Notes: a model not told the origin generated them from the sequence alone. Positions 53,471-62,830 are shown, counted from the first letter of the stretch. The stretch is 64,000 nucleotides of DNA from UBA11986 sp031402435 (GCA_031402435.1 JANNSJ010000006.1:1-64000); one strand, 5' to 3'. A program made the numbers and translations.

Positions 53471-53501
53471 CAAAGCTACCGAATGAGTATTCGAATGTCA
53501 A
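53471..53501 (-). promoter_or_regulatory. Promoter of the FG-GAP gene, TTGACA with TAnnTTTG
   Basis: On the minus strand a perfect TTGACA (53496-53501) is followed, after 17 bp, by TAGCTTTG (53471-53478). The latter fits the Bacteroidota-type -7 pattern TAnnTTTG. The start would be near 53464, about 15 bases before the ATG at 53448. Confidence 0.55.
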
Positions 53502-53517
53502 GCAATAACAGAAACAC

Positions 53518-53548
53518 AAAACCCATCCTCCCTCGCGGGAAGATGGGC
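53518..53548 (-). terminator. Terminator after pnp
   Basis: An 11 bp stem with one G-U wobble (53522-53532 with 53537-53547), a four-base loop, then TTTTGTG on the minus strand. It lies about 130 bp past the pnp stop, beyond the compound palindrome at 53572-53669. Confidence 0.7.
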
Positions 53549-53571
53549 TTGAATGAACAGCTTTGCTGATG

Positions 53572-53669
53572 GTCATTGCGAGGAGCGTTGTTCAGCGACG
53601 AAGCAATCTCTTCATTGCACGGGTAGAAACGAGATTGCTTCGTGGCGCCTGAGCGCCACTCGCAATGAC
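53572..53669. repeat. Compound palindromic repeat element
   Basis: Outer arms GTCATTGCGAG (53572-53582) and CTCGCAATGAC (53659-53669) are perfect 11 bp inverted repeats. Inner arms ACGAAGCAATCTC (53598-53610) and GAGATTGCTTCGT (53631-53643) are perfect 13 bp inverted repeats around a 20-base loop. A separate hairpin GGCGCctgaGCGCC is at 53644-53657. It has the look of a mobile, non-coding dispersed palindrome (MITE- or REP-like), with no ORF of its own. Confidence 0.75.
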
Positions 53670-53678
53670 GTTTGACGG

Positions 53679-55796
53679 TTAGTGTTGCTCCACGGGTTTT
53701 GGTTCGTGGTGAACCTCTTGCGTCATCAGAACTTTGCGGCTGAGTTTGTATCGTCCCTGGTCGTCCTTGTCGGTGATCTTCACATCGAACTGATCGCCAA
53801 CCTTCACAACGTCCGAAGGATGATTGACACGCTTGGTATCAAGCTGCGAAACGTGGACGAGGCCTTCCTTGCCGGGAAGGAATTCCACGAACGCACCGAA
53901 GTCCATGATCTTCTTCACCGTTGCGTGGTAGACCTTTCCAACTTCAGGCACCTCGGTAATCCTTGAGATGGCGGCAATTGCCTTGTCCGCCGATTCCTTT
54001 GACGTGGCGGCAACGACAATCGTTCCGTCATCCTCGATATTCACTTCTGCGCCGCTATCCTTCACGATCTGGCGGATGTTCTTTCCACCCGGCCCAATCA
54101 CCGCTCCAATCATATCAACAGGAACCTTCAACGTTGTCAATCGTGGTGCAAACGAGGAGAGGTCGCCGCGTGGCGTGCTGATCACTTCGGCCATCTTGCT
54201 GAGGATATGCAATCGACCCTGACGCGCCTGCTCAAGCGCCTTCTTCATGATCTCAAGCGAGATGCCACGGATCTTGATGTCCATCTGGAATGCCGTAATG
54301 CCATCGGCTGAACCGGCGACTTTGAAGTCCATGTCGCCAAGGTGATCCTCGTTGCCGAGGATGTCACTGAGAATTGCAACACGGTCATTTTCCTTCACCA
54401 ATCCCATTGCAATCCCTGCCACTGGCTTCTTCAACGGCGCACCGCCATCCATCAATGCCAGCGAAGCCGCACAGACAGTTGCCATGGAGGATGAGCCGTT
54501 GGATTCAAGCACATCGGACACGATGCGCACCGTGTACGGGAATTCCGATTCGGATGCCATCATACCTTTGATGGAACGTTCAGCAAGATTGCCATGGCCG
54601 ATTTCACGGCGGCCTGTAGTACCGAGCCTGCCGACTTCGCCAACCGAAAATGGTGGGAAGTTGTAATGCAGCATAAAGCGCTTTGTCGAGTCAGGCAGCA
54701 GTCCATCGATGATTTGCTCATCGAGTTTCGTTCCGAGTGTTAGCGTGGTAAGGCTTTGTGTTTCGCCTCGCTGGAACAACGCTGAACCATGTGTCCGGGG
54801 AAGCACGCCAACTTCAATGGTGATCTGCCTGACGTCAGTAAGTCCACGGCCATCGAGACGTTTCCCGTTTGCCAGGATCATTTCCCGCATTTCGACGTAT
54901 TCCATGTCGTGTACGATCTCGTTGATCGCCTTTTCCATCTCGGGGTGTTTCTCTGCAAGAGCCTTGTTCACGTCTTCGTAGATTACGCCGGTCTTGCTTG
55001 CACGATCTTCTTTGGCCATTGGCGTTTCCGCGAGGACTTTGACTCTGTCTCCAACTGCGGCTTTCACGTCGGCGATAAGAGCAGTGTTGGTTTCCTTTGT
55101 GGTTGCCTGTCGTTTTGCGCGGCCACATTCTTTTGCAAGCTCAACTTGGAGCGTACACATCTCCTTAATGAAGCCATGAGCGAATGCAAGCGCATCAACC
55201 ATGTCCTTTTCAGAGATCTCTTTTGACTCGCCTTCCACCATCACGATGGAATCGGCAGTTCCTGCAACCGTCACATCCATATCGCTCTGTCCGAGCACGC
55301 TGAACGTCGGGTTGATAACGAACTGTCCGTTGATACGACCGACGCGTACTTCGGCAATCGGTCCTTCAAACGGAATATCGGAAATGGACAACGCCGCCGA
55401 TGCAGCAACTGCACCGAGCACGTCGCCATCATGTTCCTGGTCGGAGGAGTAGACGGTCACGATCACTTGTGTTTCGCATCGGAACCAATCCGGAAACATC
55501 GGGCGAATCGGACGGTCGATCAACCGTGACGAGAGAATCTCCTTCTCTGATGGACGTGCCTCACGTTTGAAAAATCCGCCGGGGATCTTCCCAGCGGAAG
55601 CAGCCTTCTCGCGATATTCCACCTGAAGCGGGAAATAATCGAGACCTGCCTTCTCCACTTTTGCAGCAACAACTGTTGCAAGCACCATCGTATCGCCGAA
55701 CCGTGCCATCACTGCGCCATCCGCCTGCTTTGCAAAGCGGCCTGTTTCGAGAGAGAAAGACTTCCCTCCGACTGTTATCTCTTTTGTCACTTTCAT
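53679..55796 (-). CDS. pnp: Polyribonucleotide nucleotidyltransferase
   Basis: 705 residues from ATG 55796 with AGGAAG six bases upstream; the frame opens five codons earlier. Two RNase PH-like domains surround a helical linker, followed by a KH domain (VIGPGGKNIRQIVKDSGAEVNIEDDG) and an S1 domain (KVYHATVKKIMDFGAFVEFLPGKEGLVHVSQL). Motifs EYREKAASAGKIPGGFFKREARPSEKE and RREIGHGNLAERS are intact. It degrades RNA 3' to 5' with phosphate. Two hairpins in the rpsO-pnp spacer may be processing or autoregulatory sites. Confidence 0.98.
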   Translation of the reverse strand: MKVTKEITVGGKSFSLETGRFAKQADGAVMARFGDTMVLATVVAAKVEKAGLDYFPLQVEYREKAASAGKIPGGFFKREARPSEKEILSSRLIDRPIRPMFPDWFRCETQVIVTVYSSDQEHDGDVLGAVAASAALSISDIPFEGPIAEVRVGRINGQFVINPTFSVLGQSDMDVTVAGTADSIVMVEGESKEISEKDMVDALAFAHGFIKEMCTLQVELAKECGRAKRQATTKETNTALIADVKAAVGDRVKVLAETPMAKEDRASKTGVIYEDVNKALAEKHPEMEKAINEIVHDMEYVEMREMILANGKRLDGRGLTDVRQITIEVGVLPRTHGSALFQRGETQSLTTLTLGTKLDEQIIDGLLPDSTKRFMLHYNFPPFSVGEVGRLGTTGRREIGHGNLAERSIKGMMASESEFPYTVRIVSDVLESNGSSSMATVCAASLALMDGGAPLKKPVAGIAMGLVKENDRVAILSDILGNEDHLGDMDFKVAGSADGITAFQMDIKIRGISLEIMKKALEQARQGRLHILSKMAEVISTPRGDLSSFAPRLTTLKVPVDMIGAVIGPGGKNIRQIVKDSGAEVNIEDDGTIVVAATSKESADKAIAAISRITEVPEVGKVYHATVKKIMDFGAFVEFLPGKEGLVHVSQLDTKRVNHPSDVVKVGDQFDVKITDKDDQGRYKLSRKVLMTQEVHHEPKPVEQH

Positions 55797-55824
55797 CTGC
55801 AACTTCCTCACATGAATGAATGCT

Positions 55825-55873
55825 GCACGGGCCCCCTCTGAGACCCGTGCGTGTGGCTCCTTCGTGAAGCCAC
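55825..55873 (-). promoter_or_regulatory. Two tandem hairpins in the rpsO-pnp spacer
   Basis: Stem 1: GCACGGG (55825-55831) pairs with CCCGTGC (55844-55850). Stem 2: GTGGCT (55853-55858) pairs with AGCCAC (55868-55873). Neither is followed by a U-tract in the minus direction. By analogy with E. coli, where an RNase III site in the pnp leader mediates autocontrol, these may be processing sites. Confidence 0.45.
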
Positions 55874-55880
55874 AATGAAT

Positions 55881-56150
55881 TTATTTTCTGATCTGCAATT
55901 CTGCGATGAGCTTGCGGTAACGCTCGACGTCTTTCTCCGAGAGGTAGTCAAGCAGACGACGACGCTTGCCGACCATTTTGAGAAGACCGACACGTGAATG
56001 ATGATCTTTCTTGAATTTGTCGAAGTGTGGGGAGAGATCGTTAATGCGTGCAGTCAGCAGCGCAATCTGTACTTCAGGACGCCCGGTGTCGTTCGCTTTT
56101 GCACCATGCTTCTTGATAATCTCGGACTTCATTTCTTTTGTTAATGACAT
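55881..56150 (-). CDS. rpsO: 30S ribosomal protein S15
   Basis: 89 residues, full length. It binds 16S rRNA. ARINDLSPHFDKFKKDHHSRVGLLKMVGKRRRLLDYLSEKDVERYRKLIAELQIRK matches S15 along its length, with the GLLxMVGxRRRLLDYL rRNA-binding signature. It lies between ribF and pnp, as in many bacteria. Confidence 0.98.
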   Translation of the reverse strand: MSLTKEMKSEIIKKHGAKANDTGRPEVQIALLTARINDLSPHFDKFKKDHHSRVGLLKMVGKRRRLLDYLSEKDVERYRKLIAELQIRK

Positions 56151-56183
56151 GCACTGCTCCTTACGTGAATCATGATATATGTG

Positions 56184-57131
56184 TTATTGTCGTTTGTCGA
56201 ATTCTGCAATGAACTGCATCGACGTTTCCTTATCCTTGTTCAATTGTTGCGTAAGCTGTTCCAGTGAAGCGAACTTCTGTTCGTCGCGTAATTTCCGGAG
56301 GAAAGATACTTCGACTGTCTCTCCGTAGATATCGTTGTCGAGTCCGAAGATGTGAACTTCGAGAGAGACACTTCCTCCACTTTGTACCGTCGGGCGAACG
56401 CCGATGTTCATCATTCCGTACAACTTTCTGTCACCGAGGATTACACCAACAACATACACTCCATGTCCCGGTACGATCTTCCGCTCGGAAGACGGTTTGA
56501 TGTTCGCCGTGGGAAACCCGATCGTCTTGCCCCTTCCGTCGCCGTGAACTGCAAAGCCTCTAAGGGTGAAGGTGTAGCCCAACAATTGTTCTGCACGTTC
56601 AACATCTCCGGCAACGATTGCGTTGCGAACCAGTGTGCTGCCGACAATCTCGCCTTCAACACGATACTGATGAACTGCTGAGACTGAGAAGTTAAATTCC
56701 TGTCCCATCTGCACCAGTTCTTCAATTCCCGCTGTCCGATCGCGTCCAAACATATGATCGTAACCGACGACAACCTCGTTCACTCCGATGCCATCCACAA
56801 CGTATTGCTGGTAGAATTCCCGGGCGGTGATCCGGGAAAACTCATACGTGAAGTCGATAACGAAAAGTACATCGACGTTCAGCTTGCAGATCATCTCTAT
56901 TCGCTCGTCTAGCGTAGCAAGCAGTCTGATAGGCTGATCTGACTTTCCAATTACATCTTTCGGATGGGGTTCAAACGTGACTGTCACGCTCCGCCCCTCG
57001 TTCATCCTCGCCCGGTTGACCACATCTCGGATAATTTCCTGATGGGCAAGATGGACGCCATCAAATGTTCCAACCGTAACAACAGAATTTGTGTCCTTGG
57101 TAATCTCAGCAAGCGAGTGGACGACAATCAT
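56184..57131 (-). CDS. ribF: Bifunctional riboflavin kinase/FAD synthetase
   Basis: 315 residues. An N-terminal FAD synthetase domain (VGTFDGVHLAHQEIIRDV, TFEPHPKDVIG, VVGYDHMFGRDRTAG) and a C-terminal riboflavin kinase domain (GDGRGKTIGFPTANIKPS, with the GxPTAN motif) are both present. It makes FMN and then FAD. The ATG overlaps the truB stop (ATGA). Confidence 0.97.
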   Translation of the reverse strand: MIVVHSLAEITKDTNSVVTVGTFDGVHLAHQEIIRDVVNRARMNEGRSVTVTFEPHPKDVIGKSDQPIRLLATLDERIEMICKLNVDVLFVIDFTYEFSRITAREFYQQYVVDGIGVNEVVVGYDHMFGRDRTAGIEELVQMGQEFNFSVSAVHQYRVEGEIVGSTLVRNAIVAGDVERAEQLLGYTFTLRGFAVHGDGRGKTIGFPTANIKPSSERKIVPGHGVYVVGVILGDRKLYGMMNIGVRPTVQSGGSVSLEVHIFGLDNDIYGETVEVSFLRKLRDEQKFASLEQLTQQLNKDKETSMQFIAEFDKRQ

Positions 57132-57820
57132 GCGTTCTGCAACGAGCGCTTGAATTGAACGAGATCTTCAATTGTGCGAGCATCTTCCAGCCTGTACTCA
57201 CCAATGCGTCGTCGTTCAAGCGAGGACAAGTACGCGCCGCAACCCAACCGTTGACCGATGTCATCTGCAAGTGTACGGATGTATGTACCTTTCGAGCAGA
57301 CAACATTAATGTTCACATCCGGCAAACAAATCTCTTCCGGCGTTATGGAAGTGATGAACACCTCGCGTGGTTTTCGATCAACGACACGTCCCTTGCGCGC
57401 ATACTTATACAGTCGTTTACCACCGACCTTTGCCGCCGACCACATCGGAGGAACCTGTATCTGTGGCCCGACGAACGTTCTGAGGGTAGAGACAACCGCA
57501 TCAGCGGAAATGCCTTCGAGACTACGTGCCTCAATAACCTCGGTCTCGGAATCAAAACTCTCCGTACGTCCTCCGAGCGTGATCGTTGCTGCATATTCCT
57601 TTTCAAGACCAACGAACTTGTCAATCTCTTTCGTCATCTTCCCTGTGCAAACAATCATCAGGCCGGTTGCAAGCGGGTCGAGCGAACCTGCGTGACCGAT
57701 CTTTTCGAAATGGAAGATACTCCTCATTTTTGCCACGACGTCGAATGATGTCCACCCCGACGGTTTACGTACGAGGAACATTTCCCCTTCAGCAAGACTG
57801 AATTGCCTATCGAGGATCAT
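57128..57820 (-). CDS. truB: tRNA pseudouridine synthase B
   Basis: 230 residues from ATG 57820 (MILDRQFSLAEGEMFLVRKP), chosen for the GAGAAGAAAG site just before it and because it overlaps the rbfA stop by only 14 bp. It makes pseudouridine 55 in tRNA. The catalytic Asp lies in KIGHAGSLDPLATGLM, and VRKPSGWTSFDVVAK and CSKGTYIRTLADDIGQRLGCGAYL are core motifs. It lacks the C-terminal extension of longer TruB proteins, as seen in other Bacteroidota. Confidence 0.95.
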   Translation of the reverse strand: MILDRQFSLAEGEMFLVRKPSGWTSFDVVAKMRSIFHFEKIGHAGSLDPLATGLMIVCTGKMTKEIDKFVGLEKEYAATITLGGRTESFDSETEVIEARSLEGISADAVVSTLRTFVGPQIQVPPMWSAAKVGGKRLYKYARKGRVVDRKPREVFITSITPEEICLPDVNINVVCSKGTYIRTLADDIGQRLGCGAYLSSLERRRIGEYRLEDARTIEDLVQFKRSLQNA

Positions 57821-58169
57821 CTTTCTTCTCGTCTTCATGAATCTTGTTGAGGAGGCGGTTAATCCGGTCCACTTCTTCCAAGGTATCGTCGAGATAAAAT
57901 TGGAGTGATGGAGCAAACTTGAGTTGCACATGTGACGCAACCAGACCCCGCATATGATGCTTCTCGCCCTCGAGCATTTTCATCGCCCGCTCCTTCATCA
58001 CCTCACTGCCAAACACGCTGAAATACACCTTGGCAATCTTCAAATCCGGCGTCATCTTCACGTCGGTTACCGTGATGAACCCGTTCGATGGGTCGTTGTA
58101 GTCACGGATAAGAATCTCGGCGATCCGCTCCTTGACAACGGAAGCAACCCGTTCCGTACGAATAGACAT
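57807..58169 (-). CDS. rbfA: Ribosome-binding factor A
   Basis: 120 residues. The KH-like fold start MSIRTERVASVVKERIAEILIRDYNDP and the conserved FITVTDVKMTPDLKIAKVYFSVFG identify RbfA, a factor for late 30S maturation in the cold. It lies 28 bp after infB and overlaps truB by 14 bp. Confidence 0.95.
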   Translation of the reverse strand: MSIRTERVASVVKERIAEILIRDYNDPSNGFITVTDVKMTPDLKIAKVYFSVFGSEVMKERAMKMLEGEKHHMRGLVASHVQLKFAPSLQFYLDDTLEEVDRINRLLNKIHEDEKKDDPR

Positions 58170-58196
58170 TGTCCCCTACTTTCCCTTCCAGGAGGA

Positions 58197-60857
58197 TTAG
58201 AGCTTCCTCTTGGATTCAACAATCTTGAACGCTTCGATCGTGTCACCGACCTTGATGTCATTGAAGCCTTCGAGTCCGATACCACACTCGAATCCTGCTT
58301 CCACTTCACGCACATCTTCCTTGAACCGCTTGAGCGACGAAATCCCGCCTTCGAATACCTGGATGCCATCGCGAACAAGGCGCACCTTGTTATTGCGCAT
58401 CATCTTGCCGTCCAGTACGTGGCAGCCGGCGATGTTCCCGATCTTCGGTACTTTGAAGACCTCCCTGACTTCAACGGTAGCGGTGACTTCTTCCTTCTTT
58501 TCCGGCGCCAGCAAGCCTTCCAAAGCATTGTGGATGTCGTTGATGGCATCATAGATAATGTTGTATGTCCGGATATCAACCTTTTCCTTTTCCGAAAGCC
58601 GACGGGCATTCAGATTGGGACGAACGCGGAATCCAATGATAACAGCCTGCGAAGCTGCGGCAAGCATGATATCAGATTCGGAAATAGTACCGACGCCGCT
58701 GTGAATCACGCGCAGTTTTACTTCTGCGTGGGCGATCTTCATCAACGAATCAGAGAGCGCTTCGACTGAACCATCCACGTCACCCTTGACGATGACGTTC
58801 AGTTCCTTGACCTGGCCCTCTTTGATCTGTTGCGAGATGTCATCAAGCGTTGTCAGGCGAATCTGCCGGAAGTCCTGTTCACGTTTGAGTTGCTGTCGCT
58901 TCAAACTGATCTCGCGTGCTTCACGGTCTGAATCAAGGACGATAAAGATATCTCCAGCTTGCGGAAAACCATCAAGACCGGTGAGTTGTACCGGTGTTGA
59001 AGGGGTTGCTGCTTCCACACGCTTCCCGCGTTCGTCAAACATAGCCCGCACTTTGCCACTGTAGATACCTGCGATAAACGGATCACCAACACGCAAGGTG
59101 CCCTTTTGCACAAGGACGGTTGCCGTGATGCCCTTTCCTTTGTCCAGTTGGGCTTCAACAATGGTACCGCGGGCATTGCGATTCGCGTTTGCTTTCAGGT
59201 CAAGGATCTCTGCTTCAAGCGCGAGTTTCTCAAGAAGCAATTCCACATTCTTCCCTGTCCGGGCGGACAACTCAACAGATTGATACTTTCCGCCCCATTC
59301 CTCAACAAGGACATTTTTTTCCGAGAGCTGCTGCTTTATTTTGTCAGGATTCGAATCCGGTTTATCAACCTTATTGATGGCGATAATGATCGGAACATTT
59401 GCTGCCTGTGCATGACTGATTGCTTCGAGTGTCTGAGGCATGACGCTGTCATCTGCCGCTACCACCAGCACAACGATATCTGTTATCTGCGCGCCACGGG
59501 CACGCATGGCAGTGAAGGCCTCGTGGCCGGGCGTGTCAAGGAATGTAATATTGCTGCCGGAACTGGTCGTGACCTCGTACGCGCCGATGTGCTGCGTAAT
59601 TCCTCCTGCTTCGCCGGCGACAACGTTTGCACGCCGGATGTAATCCAGGAGCGACGTCTTTCCATGATCGACATGACCCATGATGGTAACAACCGGAGGG
59701 CGACGAGTCAATGATTCAAGCGGATCAGGATCGTCCTTGATCGAATCTTCTTCCGTAATCTCGGTGTAGAAGCTGACTTCAAATCCAAATTCGTCCGAGA
59801 CAAGCGTGATAGTGTCCTTATCGAGGCGCTGGTTGATCGACACCATGATGCCGAGTTCCATACACTTCTTGATGACCTCACTGACATCCACATGCATGAG
59901 GTTTGCAATGTCATTCACCGACACAAACTCCGTAACACGGAGGCGACCCTTCTCCAGTTCTGCTTCCTGCTGGATCCTGAATTCTTCCTCTTCACGCTCC
60001 TTTTTCTTTCGCTTCCTGAGGACAGTCCGTCCGCTCACGGACGTGTCGTCCATGGCAGCGAATGTCCTGCGGATCGCATCGTTTACTTCCGCCTGATCGA
60101 TCTCTTTGTGGCGCAGTTTCTTCTTCTTTTTCTTTTTGCGGTCGAGATCATCCACCTCCCCGGTTTTCGCCTCAACAATCTCCTCGCGCAGCTTCTTCTT
60201 TTTCTTTTTTCTCTTGTGGGCGTCGTCAGACTCCACGACGCCGGAAACTGGCGCAGGGGTGCCTTCCTTGACGGCAGTTTTCCTGGCAGGCGCCGCCTTC
60301 TTAGGAACCAGATCCATCCGTCCTTTGATGGTAAGCCCGACTTTTGTACTACGCTCCTTCTCCAATGGAGACAAATGTCGTTCCTTCGGCTTTACCTCTG
60401 AAGTTTCAACATCCGGAGTTGTTGGAGATTCGACTGCCTCCGATGTTTCTTCCGCTTCGGCCTCCACCTGTTCAGTAACAGACTCAGGTTGTGCGTCTGT
60501 GGTAACTTCGGGCTTATCAACCGACGAAGCAATCTCGCCGCTTGTCGTTACGGCGGGCGGTGCAGCAGCGTGAACAGCAGGTTGAGACGGAGGAGCAACC
60601 GGTTCCTCAATTTTCTTCTCTACCTTCTTTTTACTTTCCTTTATTTCGGCCATCTTCCGCTGATGTTTCTCGGCGGAATCCTTCTCCTTTTTGAAGTGGA
60701 CAAGAATATCTCTCATCATGTCGTCATCAACGCTCGACATATGATTCTTGATCTCATGTCCCTTCTTCCGCAGGAAATCGACCAGCGTTTCGTGCGAAAG
60801 GTTGAGCTCTGTCGCGAGTTTGTAAACTTTCTTCTTTTTTTCTACTGTTTCAGCCAT
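58197..60857 (-). CDS. infB: Translation initiation factor IF-2
   Basis: 886 residues. An N-terminal helical domain and a long charged, low-complexity region with two runs of Lys (near 215-223 and 241-249) precede the GTPase domain. G1 GHVDHGKT is at 394-401, G3 DTPGH at 441-445 and NKVDKP at 495-500. Domains II to IV follow and end in RVIHSGVGTISESDIMLA and VKDTIEAF-like sequence. It positions initiator tRNA on the 30S subunit. It lies between nusA and rbfA, the standard order. Confidence 0.98.
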   Translation of the reverse strand: MAETVEKKKKVYKLATELNLSHETLVDFLRKKGHEIKNHMSSVDDDMMRDILVHFKKEKDSAEKHQRKMAEIKESKKKVEKKIEEPVAPPSQPAVHAAAPPAVTTSGEIASSVDKPEVTTDAQPESVTEQVEAEAEETSEAVESPTTPDVETSEVKPKERHLSPLEKERSTKVGLTIKGRMDLVPKKAAPARKTAVKEGTPAPVSGVVESDDAHKRKKKKKKLREEIVEAKTGEVDDLDRKKKKKKKLRHKEIDQAEVNDAIRRTFAAMDDTSVSGRTVLRKRKKKEREEEEFRIQQEAELEKGRLRVTEFVSVNDIANLMHVDVSEVIKKCMELGIMVSINQRLDKDTITLVSDEFGFEVSFYTEITEEDSIKDDPDPLESLTRRPPVVTIMGHVDHGKTSLLDYIRRANVVAGEAGGITQHIGAYEVTTSSGSNITFLDTPGHEAFTAMRARGAQITDIVVLVVAADDSVMPQTLEAISHAQAANVPIIIAINKVDKPDSNPDKIKQQLSEKNVLVEEWGGKYQSVELSARTGKNVELLLEKLALEAEILDLKANANRNARGTIVEAQLDKGKGITATVLVQKGTLRVGDPFIAGIYSGKVRAMFDERGKRVEAATPSTPVQLTGLDGFPQAGDIFIVLDSDREAREISLKRQQLKREQDFRQIRLTTLDDISQQIKEGQVKELNVIVKGDVDGSVEALSDSLMKIAHAEVKLRVIHSGVGTISESDIMLAAASQAVIIGFRVRPNLNARRLSEKEKVDIRTYNIIYDAINDIHNALEGLLAPEKKEEVTATVEVREVFKVPKIGNIAGCHVLDGKMMRNNKVRLVRDGIQVFEGGISSLKRFKEDVREVEAGFECGIGLEGFNDIKVGDTIEAFKIVESKRKL

Positions 60858-60901
60858 TCATTCCTTTGGTGAACACTCACCGTAGCTACCGTGATTTCGT
60901 C

Positions 60902-62272
60902 TTACTCGTGTTTCTCGGTCTGTTCCGCTGGTGCTTCCTCTGTTGCCGGAGCTTCTTCGGCCTTGACGGGAGGCGCTGTCACTGCTTCAGTCTCTTCCTC
61001 GGCAGCCTCTTCTTCCTCATCGTCATCATCTTCATCTACTTCGGCCTCGTCGAGATCTCGCTGCATCATCTCACGGATTTCATCAATCTTCTCCTGCGTC
61101 AGGCCTTCAATCGCAAGAAGCGTCTCATCTTCAGCCTCAATGACTTCATTCGCTGTATCCATTCCGGCATTGATGAGCTTCATGTACAGATCTTCACCCA
61201 ATTCCTCCTTGAAGTCGATAAGCTCGATATCGTACTCTTCCTCACCACCTTCTTTAATCAGGTTGATTTCGAATCCAGTCAACTTCGAAGCCAAACGAAT
61301 ATTCTGACCGTTCCGGCCGATGGCAAGAGAAACTTGATCCGCTGCCACGAGAACTTCAGCAGTTTTTGCTTCCTTGTCAAGCTTCACGCCTTTGAGTTTT
61401 GCGGGAGCAAGTGACCGCTGGATGAAGGTCTCCGGCTGGTCGCTGTAGTTGATGACGTCAATATTTTCATTGTTGAGTTCACGCACGATGGTGTGAATGC
61501 GAACGCCTTTCATTCCAACACACGCACCAACAGCATCAATACGATCATCATGAGACTCGACGGCGACCTTTGCCCGTTCGCCGGGTTCACGCGCGATCGT
61601 CTTGATCTCGATGATGCCATCGTAGATTTCGGGGATTTCCATTTCAAAGAGCTTGGAAAGGAACTTCGTATCCGCCCGCGAGACGATGACAACGGGTGAT
61701 CCGGAGTTCTTTCGCACTTCCTTGATCACGGCACGAATGGTATCGCCTTTTTTGTAGCGCTCCTTGAATATCTGCTCGCCCTTTGGCAGTACCAGTTCAT
61801 TCCGGTTGTGATTGATCAGGATTTCATTTCTCCGGATCTGGTAGATCTCACCGACAACGATATCACCGATGGTATTGCTGTACTCGTTGTAGACAATCTC
61901 ACGTTCGATCTCTTTGATGCGCTGGTTCAGATTTTGCTTTGCACTGACGACCAGGCGGCGGCCAAAAGATACAAGAGGAACAACTTCAACGCAGTCTTCC
62001 CCTACATCCAGATCTTCTCCCGTGATCTGCTTTGCTGCAGCCTTGTCAATCTGGGTCATGGGATTCTCCACCACATCCACAACCTCGCGCTCATAGAAGA
62101 TTTCTATATCGCCTTTGTCCATGTTTACCACTACATCGAACTTGGCTTCCTGACCGTACTTCTTGCGTACCATCATCGAAAAAACGTCTTCGACAATGCC
62201 CGTCAGAATATCCTTATCGATTCCTTTTTCACGAACCATCTGCGAGAATGATTCGACAATCTCCGAGTTCAT
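60902..62272 (-). CDS. nusA: Transcription termination/antitermination factor NusA
   Basis: 456 residues. N-terminal RNA-polymerase-binding domain, then S1 (about 130-200) and two KH domains (VGACVGMKGVRIHTIVREL and VSLAIGRNGQNIRLASKL). A C-terminal acidic, low-complexity tail follows (DEDDDDEEEEAAEEE). It affects pausing and termination. The order rimP-nusA-infB is universal. Confidence 0.97.
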   Translation of the reverse strand: MNSEIVESFSQMVREKGIDKDILTGIVEDVFSMMVRKKYGQEAKFDVVVNMDKGDIEIFYEREVVDVVENPMTQIDKAAAKQITGEDLDVGEDCVEVVPLVSFGRRLVVSAKQNLNQRIKEIEREIVYNEYSNTIGDIVVGEIYQIRRNEILINHNRNELVLPKGEQIFKERYKKGDTIRAVIKEVRKNSGSPVVIVSRADTKFLSKLFEMEIPEIYDGIIEIKTIAREPGERAKVAVESHDDRIDAVGACVGMKGVRIHTIVRELNNENIDVINYSDQPETFIQRSLAPAKLKGVKLDKEAKTAEVLVAADQVSLAIGRNGQNIRLASKLTGFEINLIKEGGEEEYDIELIDFKEELGEDLYMKLINAGMDTANEVIEAEDETLLAIEGLTQEKIDEIREMMQRDLDEAEVDEDDDDEEEEAAEEETEAVTAPPVKAEEAPATEEAPAEQTEKHE

Positions 62273-62308
62273 TACAACCTCCTCATGGAAAATAATCCAA
62301 CGACATCT

Positions 62309-62761
62309 TTACCACGGAGCCACTACACGGGCTTCCACGATCGTATCAAGTCCTATCGATTCCCGCGTGCTGTTCTTTCCGGATGAAAGCACAATTTCCT
62401 TTTCATCCATAGATTCCATTTTGCCGACCACGTCACGCTCCACATCCTCTGAGCATACCCTTATCGACAACTGTCGCCCGACATGCTTTTTGTATTGCCA
62501 TAAGAATTTCAAGGGCCGCGCAATACCAGGGGATGAAACGGTAAGTCGATAAGAACCCTTGATAACTCCCGATGCTTCAATCATGCCTTCGACTTCCCGG
62601 CTCACTTCCGAACACATCTCTGTGGTCACACCCTGTTCGGCATCAATGAAAACTTCAACGGACTTCCCATTCCCTTCACCCTTGATGACCAAGTCAATCA
62701 AATGCACACCATGTTTCGATATGCAATCCTCAATGAAACTCTCTAATTCAGCCACAGCCAT
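62309..62761 (-). CDS. rimP: Ribosome maturation factor RimP
   Basis: 150 residues from ATG 62761 (MAVAELESFIEDCISKHGVHLIDLVIKGEGNGKSVEVFIDAEQGV). The 24 in-frame codons before it include the region of the upstream terminator and are not protein-like. RLTVSSPGIARPLKFLWQYKKHVGRQL is the family signature. It assists 30S assembly. First gene of the rimP-nusA-infB operon. Confidence 0.93.
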   Translation of the reverse strand: MAVAELESFIEDCISKHGVHLIDLVIKGEGNGKSVEVFIDAEQGVTTEMCSEVSREVEGMIEASGVIKGSYRLTVSSPGIARPLKFLWQYKKHVGRQLSIRVCSEDVERDVVGKMESMDEKEIVLSSGKNSTRESIGLDTIVEARVVAPW

Positions 62762-62790
62762 GAGATTTTGAAGGGAAGCGTGGGTCGAAG

Positions 62791-62818
62791 CAAATAAAAA
62801 TAGCCCAAATCGGGCTAC
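62791..62818 (-). terminator. Terminator before rimP
   Basis: Six-base stem TAGCCC (62801-62806) with GGGCTA (62812-62817), then TTTTTATTTG on the minus strand. It can end the thioesterase transcript. If the promoter at 62831-62861 is real, it lies in the rimP leader and could act as an attenuator. Confidence 0.7.
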
Positions 62819-62830
62819 AAAATTACTGCA

